Source of the DNA: an uncultured Bacilli bacterium
Lineage (GTDB): Bacteria > Bacillota_I > Bacilli_A > RF39 > UBA660
Reading direction: 5' to 3'
NCBI GenBank assembly: GCA_910578855.1
Contig: CAJTRV010000044.1
Span: 1 to 10,309, forward strand
Length of the DNA stretch: 10,309 nt
This document shows, piece after piece, positions 7,630 to 10,309 of the stretch; the stretch's first letter is position 1, and every line of letters begins with the position of its first letter. Position numbers and translations under genes: made by a program. The notes under the pieces are model-generated. The model was not told where the DNA came from. It saw only the letters and a program-made list of their open reading frames with translations, and made no database searches.

Positions 7630-7750
7630 GAGTCCTACTATTTATAGTAGGGTAATTTTGGCTTTGTCAAAATCTCTAACCCCCTATAGATTTTGACATC
7701 TCACTTCGCTCATATCAAAATCTGGGGGCTAAGGTTTAGGCAACCTTAGA
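7630..7750. other. Candidate origin of transfer (oriT) upstream of the relaxase
   Basis: Four inverted repeats crowd into 120 bp directly upstream of the relaxase, where MobV oriTs usually lie. They are: CCTACTAT/ATAGTAGG (7634-7651); GTCAAAATCT (7666-7675) with AGATTTTGAC (7688-7697); the same AGATTTTGA (7688-7696) alternatively with TCAAAATCT (7715-7723), extended by CCCCC (7680-7684) and GGGGG (7724-7728); and CTAAGGTT (7729-7736) with AACCTTAG (7742-7749). The middle arm can pair with either neighbour, giving two exclusive hairpins. I cannot see the pMV158-type nick sequence, so the nick position is unknown. Confidence 0.55.
7641..7670 (-). promoter_or_regulatory. Promoter of the relaxase gene, overlapping the candidate oriT
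   Basis: On the - strand, consensus TTGACA (7670-7665) is followed after 18 bases by TATAAA (7646-7641), or after 17 by CTATAA. Transcription would begin near 7635, giving a leader of about 34 bases containing the relaxase ribosome binding site. The -10 lies inside the palindrome at 7634-7651, so a protein bound there, possibly the relaxase itself as in pMV158 MobM, could repress its own gene. Confidence 0.6.
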
Positions 7751-7758
7751 ATCCACCT

Positions 7759-7983
7759 GTCTTATTTTGTATTATTTCAAAACTTCATAATGAAATAAAA
7801 CTACATAAGACTCTTGATAAAATAGTAAGCACTGCTTATTATTTTATCTCTTGAAAATTATTCAATTAATTGCAAACTTCGTAAGCAATTATTTTCATAA
7901 TTTTATTTAACAATCTATCGCTAATTTCATTTACTTCGTAAACAAAACTTACCACGATTGTTATAACTTTTTTAAAAAAGTTA
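7759..7983. repeat. Run of five hairpins between recombinase and relaxase genes
   Basis: This gene-free stretch is almost wholly inverted repeats: GTCTTAT/ATAAGAC (7759-7765 with 7805-7811) enclosing TTATTTCA/TGAAATAA (7772-7779 with 7791-7798); a 16-bp arm pair with one mismatch and a one-base loop (7816-7831 with 7833-7848); TAATTGC/GCAATTA (7867-7873 with 7885-7891); TAACAATC/GATTGTTA (7908-7915 with 7956-7963); and a perfect 20-bp palindrome of TAACTTTTTT and its complement (7964-7983), next to the recombinase stop. The motif ACTTC(A/G)TAA recurs at 7782-7790, 7876-7884 and 7933-7941, twice exactly as a hairpin loop. No open reading frame is credible here. The folding suits a single-strand DNA signal (lagging-strand start or oriT accessory sites) or a structured RNA. 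Confidence 0.6.
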
Positions 7984-7992
7984 GCAAAAAAT

Positions 7993-9837
7993 TTATTCAT
8001 TAACATTGTCTGGTATTGTTTCAAATATATCTCTAATATTTACTTTTATATCATTAGGAGTATTCTTTGTTGCAAGCATTCCCATTGATACCCAATTTTC
8101 ATTTCCATTGTTATTATCTTGCAATGGGAATATTCTAATAGGTACTTCACCATTTTTTAGTGGTAGCATATCTAATTTTTCAGTTTCTTTATAATATGTT
8201 CCTTTATAAAAATTAACTTCATAATATTCATTTAATCTATATAAATTTTGCATAACTTCTTTAATTGGTAAGTATTCACTATATCTAACAATAGAGTCTA
8301 CACATATACCATTAAAGTTATATGTAAGTGGTCGTTTTTTATCAATATAACCTTGCTTATATAATTCTTCAAAATCACTATAGAATGTACTTCTAAAATT
8401 AATTTTTTTTACTGCATATTTATTATCTATCATTTCAAGTTCTATATCATCAACATACCTCATAATAATATCTGCTTTAATATCTCTATCAAGTAAATCC
8501 CAGTTCTCGTTAAAAGCATAATATGATATAGGTAATTTAACTTTATTGATAAAGTCCATATCTCTTTTAAGCAATATGTCATCAATAGTAAAATTTAATT
8601 GTTCTGCTTGTTCATTTTCTAATAATTTTGAATTGATTACTTCAAGTTGTTCTTCAATTATTTTTGTTTCTTCTTTAAATTCTTCTTCAGTAAATAATGA
8701 ATCAATATATGCTTTTTTAATTCTTTCTTTTTTACTATTTAGGTTCTTTATTTCTTTTTCTAATTCAGTTTTTGGGTTATCTATCTTTGATTTTAAAACT
8801 GGTAAAAAGAATTCATTTACAACATTATCATATTCTAAAATATCAGCAAGTAATGTTTTTATTGTTTTTTCTATTTCAGTTTCTTTGATATTATTTTTAC
8901 AATTTTCACACCTATAATAGAAATACCATTTGTCAGATTTTATCTTATGACTAGCACCACCAGCAAGTATTCTCCCACATTTAGGACATCTTAACTTTTG
9001 TAAAAAGATGTAAGTTTGTGTTCTCATATAATTCCTTTGATTTTTCTTCTTTTGTACTTGGCAATTTTCCCATAATTCTTTTGATACTATTGGTTCAACA
9101 ACATTTTCATAATAAGTTGGATGGTTTGTTCTTTTACCATGAACATAGTCACCTTTATAAACTTCGTTTGTAATAATTCTAAGTATTTTTGTATCTTTCC
9201 AATTTGTTTTATTTAAAACTTTTTCTTCATTAAATATAGTAGCAATATTAGAGTAGGTTTTACCCTCAAAGTATAAGTTAAATATTCTAATTACAATATC
9301 TTTAGTAAGCGGATCTGGTACTAATAACTTGTTTTCGTGTTTATAACCTAAAGGTGCTTGTGCTGGAATGTGACCAGAAGAAATTGCCCCAGCAAGCCCA
9401 ACTTTAGTTCTCTCACTTGTTCTTTCAATTTCATTTTGAGAAACAGTTGTAAGCAGCCTTGCAACCATTTTACCACTTGAATTTGTCGTATTAATTTCTT
9501 CATTAGCACAATCCAAATAAGCATTGTTTTCATCTAAAAACTTCATAATATTTTCCATATCATAAACACTACGAGTTAATCTATCTAGTTTTAAAACAAC
9601 AATAGTATTACATTTTTTGTTCCTAATATCTTCTTTTAGTTCTTCAAATGCTGGTCTGTGATTCCCAGTTTTTGCACTTATTCCTGCATCTTTATAAACT
9701 TTATAAATTTCATAACCTTTATACTCACACATAGCACGAAGTCTTTTCTCTTGCTCTGGTAAACTAAAACCTTCACGAGCCTGATCTTCTGTACTAACTC
9801 TTATATAAAGTCCAGCGATTTTCTTTTCTTCGCTCAT
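7993..9837 (-). CDS. Large serine recombinase (TnpX-like integrase/excisionase)
   Basis: This is a 614-residue serine recombinase that cuts and rejoins DNA at att sites to excise the element as a circle and insert it elsewhere. The N-terminal resolvase domain (about 6-150) has YIRVSTEDQ, with nucleophile S15 and R13, and the KLDRLTR motif with D85, R86 and R89. The 'recombinase' domain (PF07508, about 160-265) contains PLGY and the NEVYKGDYVHGKR signature. The zinc ribbon is C284-x2-C287 and C310-x2-C313, followed by a coiled coil (about 357-412) of the kind that controls directionality. The C-terminal 150 residues are unassigned, as in TnpX-type proteins. GAAAGGA at 9853-9847 is the ribosome binding site, 9 bases before the ATG. 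All catalytic residues are present, so it should be active. Pairing with a MobV relaxase recalls Tn4451/Tn4453. It is preceded by its own promoter and a terminator-like leader. Confidence 0.95.
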   Translation of the reverse strand: MSEEKKIAGLYIRVSTEDQAREGFSLPEQEKRLRAMCEYKGYEIYKVYKDAGISAKTGNHRPAFEELKEDIRNKKCNTIVVLKLDRLTRSVYDMENIMKFLDENNAYLDCANEEINTTNSSGKMVARLLTTVSQNEIERTSERTKVGLAGAISSGHIPAQAPLGYKHENKLLVPDPLTKDIVIRIFNLYFEGKTYSNIATIFNEEKVLNKTNWKDTKILRIITNEVYKGDYVHGKRTNHPTYYENVVEPIVSKELWENCQVQKKKNQRNYMRTQTYIFLQKLRCPKCGRILAGGASHKIKSDKWYFYYRCENCKNNIKETEIEKTIKTLLADILEYDNVVNEFFLPVLKSKIDNPKTELEKEIKNLNSKKERIKKAYIDSLFTEEEFKEETKIIEEQLEVINSKLLENEQAEQLNFTIDDILLKRDMDFINKVKLPISYYAFNENWDLLDRDIKADIIMRYVDDIELEMIDNKYAVKKINFRSTFYSDFEELYKQGYIDKKRPLTYNFNGICVDSIVRYSEYLPIKEVMQNLYRLNEYYEVNFYKGTYYKETEKLDMLPLKNGEVPIRIFPLQDNNNGNENWVSMGMLATKNTPNDIKVNIRDIFETIPDNVNE

Positions 9838-9867
9838 TTAATCAAATCCTTTCTATCTTTGTTTATC

Positions 9868-9919
9868 AAAAAAGAGGCGACAAAGACACTAACAATAGCT
9901 TTATGTCTTTGACACCTCT
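9868..9919 (-). terminator. Intrinsic terminator or attenuator in the recombinase leader
   Basis: Two 16-base arms (9904-9919 and 9873-9888) match at 14 positions around a 15-base loop. Read on the - strand, one mismatch becomes a G-U pair and the stem ends in CCTCT followed by a run of T (9873-9868), the form of a Rho-independent terminator. It sits between the recombinase promoter (transcription start near 9993) and the ATG at 9837, so most transcripts should stop before the gene unless something allows read-through. Confidence 0.75.
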
Positions 9920-9999
9920 AATGGTTATTTATAAATTTTCTTACTGCAACTTTGTTTTATATTAACCCCAAAAACATAAAACTTGTTTCTTGGTTGTTT

Positions 10000-10027
10000 A
10001 TTATATAGAGTTTTACCTAAAAGTCAA
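10000..10027 (-). promoter_or_regulatory. Strong promoter for the recombinase gene
   Basis: TTGACT (10027-10022) and TATAAT (10005-10000) are separated by 16 bases on the - strand, close to the vegetative consensus. The predicted start near 9993 gives a leader of about 155 nt containing the terminator hairpin at 9868-9919. The -35 lies within the 9-mer TCTTGACTT, which is repeated at the opposing promoter. Confidence 0.7.
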
Positions 10028-10058
10028 GACATATAGCCCATTTTGTTCTTTAAAGAGT

Positions 10059-10100
10059 TAAATGCAACTTTTTTTATTTTATTTTTAAAACTTGCATTTA
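10059..10100. repeat. Inverted pair of TTGCATTTA (14-bp arms)
   Basis: TAAATGCAACTTTT (10059-10072) and AAAACTTGCATTTA (10087-10100) are inverted arms matching at 13 of 14 positions. They carry the 9-mer that also occurs singly at 97, 135 and 10245. The site is 32 bp upstream of the recombinase -35. Candidate roles are a recombinase arm-binding or regulator site. Confidence 0.45.
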
Positions 10101-10121
10101 GTCTTTTAATATTATTTATTT

Positions 10122-10164
10122 TAAGTCAAGAGTGCCATAGGCATTTATTTTAACTCTTGACTTA
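10122..10164. repeat. Perfect 12-bp inverted repeat overlapping a -35 element
   Basis: TAAGTCAAGAGT (10122-10133) and ACTCTTGACTTA (10153-10164) are exact reverse complements, 19 bases apart. The right arm contains the TTGACT -35 of the + strand promoter. No T-run follows on either strand, so an operator is more likely than a terminator. Confidence 0.55.
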
Positions 10165-10184
10165 TAAATAAATATAAGTAAAAT
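10157..10184 (+). promoter_or_regulatory. Opposing + strand promoter
   Basis: TTGACT (10157-10162), a 16-base spacer and TAAAAT (10179-10184) form a good vegetative-type promoter pointing away from the recombinase and across the circle closure. Transcription would start near 10191, one base before a stable stem-loop. No open reading frame follows closely; the first gene downstream is lemA, about 350 bases on. Confidence 0.5.
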
Positions 10185-10244
10185 AGTTGTTCAACGAGCG
10201 GTATAATTACTGCTTGTTGTTATCAATCTTATTAATATATAAAA

Positions 10245-10253
10245 TTGCATTTA
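10245..10253 (+). repeat. TTGCATTTA repeat, copy at 10245
   Basis: This is another direct copy of the 9-mer, next to the closure point. Its flanking AAATTGC arm can pair with GCAATTT at 10271-10277, so the copy sits at the edge of an imperfect AT-rich palindrome. Confidence 0.4.
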
Positions 10254-10254
10254 T

Positions 10255-10309
10255 ATTTTTAAAATTTTAAGCAATTTCTTTTTGGCGTGGAAATAATTAA
10301 CTATAATTA
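10255..10309. repeat. Right copy of 55-bp terminal direct repeat (circle closure)
   Basis: This segment is identical base for base to 1-55. It should be counted once when the circle is joined, which places the recombinase upstream region directly next to the lemA upstream region. Confidence 0.88.

Larger units (their letters stand above)
9838..10309. other. Non-coding control region upstream of the recombinase (continues across closure to 293)
   Basis: With 1-293 this makes about 710 bp without a credible gene. It holds, from left to right, the recombinase leader with its hairpin, the recombinase promoter, an inverted pair of TTGCATTTA, a 12-bp inverted repeat, a + strand promoter, a palindrome at 10192-10219 and a further TTGCATTTA. 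In Tn4451-type circles the joined ends lie upstream of the recombinase gene, so the att site of the circle is expected somewhere here; the exact crossover cannot be fixed from one sequence. Confidence 0.6.
10191..10309 (+). ncRNA. Candidate structured small RNA of about 130 nt (ends near 65 after closure)
   Basis: Downstream of the 10157 promoter, CAACGAGCGGTA (10192-10203) can pair with TACTGCTTGTTG (10208-10219) around a 4-base loop. The two non-Watson-Crick positions are G-U pairs on the + strand but would be A-C on the - strand, which favours a + strand RNA. AAATTGC (10242-10248) can pair with GCAATTT (10271-10277), and the transcript would meet the hairpin and T-run at 36-66 of the left end. 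This gives promoter, three stems and a terminator in about 130 nt. Alternatives are a long leader for lemA, or a DNA palindrome used by the recombinase. The call is inference. Confidence 0.35.

Noticed and set aside
7964..7983. 20-bp palindrome after the recombinase stop as its terminator
   Set aside because: Position is right, but the stem is nearly all A/T with no loop, and no T-run follows on the - strand; kept only as part of the hairpin field.
8546..8917. Open frame of 123 codons on the + strand inside the recombinase
   Set aside because: Antisense to the recombinase coiled coil; Ser/Phe-rich composition is the complement of Lys/Glu codons, typical of a shadow frame.
9957..9977. Six-codon leader peptide (MFLGLI) on the - strand before the recombinase terminator
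   Set aside because: Well placed for translational attenuation, but it has no clear ribosome binding site and so short a frame is expected by chance.
1..10309. Mycoplasma-type genetic code (TGA as tryptophan), suggested by the very low GC
   Set aside because: Tryptophan residues are TGG, and a TGA at 5837-5839 ends the radical SAM gene exactly where the next gene begins.

Overview
The window looks like a complete circular mobile element, not a slice of chromosome. Its first 55 bases (1-55) are repeated exactly as its last 55 (10255-10309). That is the usual k-mer overlap left when an assembler closes a circle, so the real molecule is probably 10,254 bp. The DNA is very AT-rich. TGA is used as a stop (end of the radical SAM gene), tryptophan is TGG, Shine-Dalgarno sites are of Bacillota type, and both mobility genes are of kinds common in Clostridia and other gut Bacillota. 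A low-GC Bacillota host using the standard bacterial code is the best guess; I cannot name a species.

Layout. Positions 294-6198 (+ strand) hold a tight five-gene cargo operon: LemA, a DUF2207 membrane protein, a membrane protein with a zinc ribbon and BspA-type leucine-rich repeats, a radical SAM/SPASM enzyme with a long unassigned C-terminus, and a 120-residue protein ending in an Asn homopolymer behind the best ribosome binding site of the operon. A strong bidirectional terminator (6216-6250) separates it from the convergent mobility half on the - strand: a MobV/Pre-type relaxase (6249-7601), a 391-bp gene-free stretch packed with inverted repeats (candidate oriT plus a run of hairpins), and a 614-residue large serine recombinase (7993-9837). 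The remaining roughly 710 bp (9838 through the closure point to 293) is non-coding. It holds the recombinase promoter and a terminator-like leader hairpin, an opposing + strand promoter that may drive a small structured RNA crossing the closure point, five copies of a 9-mer TTGCATTTA, and the start of the cargo operon. The recombination (att) site should lie here.

How it fits together. No replication initiator is visible. A large serine recombinase with a MobV relaxase is the core of Tn4451/Tn4453-type mobilizable elements (TnpX plus TnpZ), so this is best read as the excised circular form of an integrative mobilizable element. Its cargo is not antibiotic resistance but a membrane module linked to a likely peptide-modifying radical SAM enzyme and its candidate substrate. 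I do not recognise this gene combination as a described system; the most economical hypothesis is a RiPP-like pathway whose small product acts with, or is displayed by, the LemA/DUF2207/LRR membrane proteins. All functions are inferred by reading the sequence; no database search was possible.
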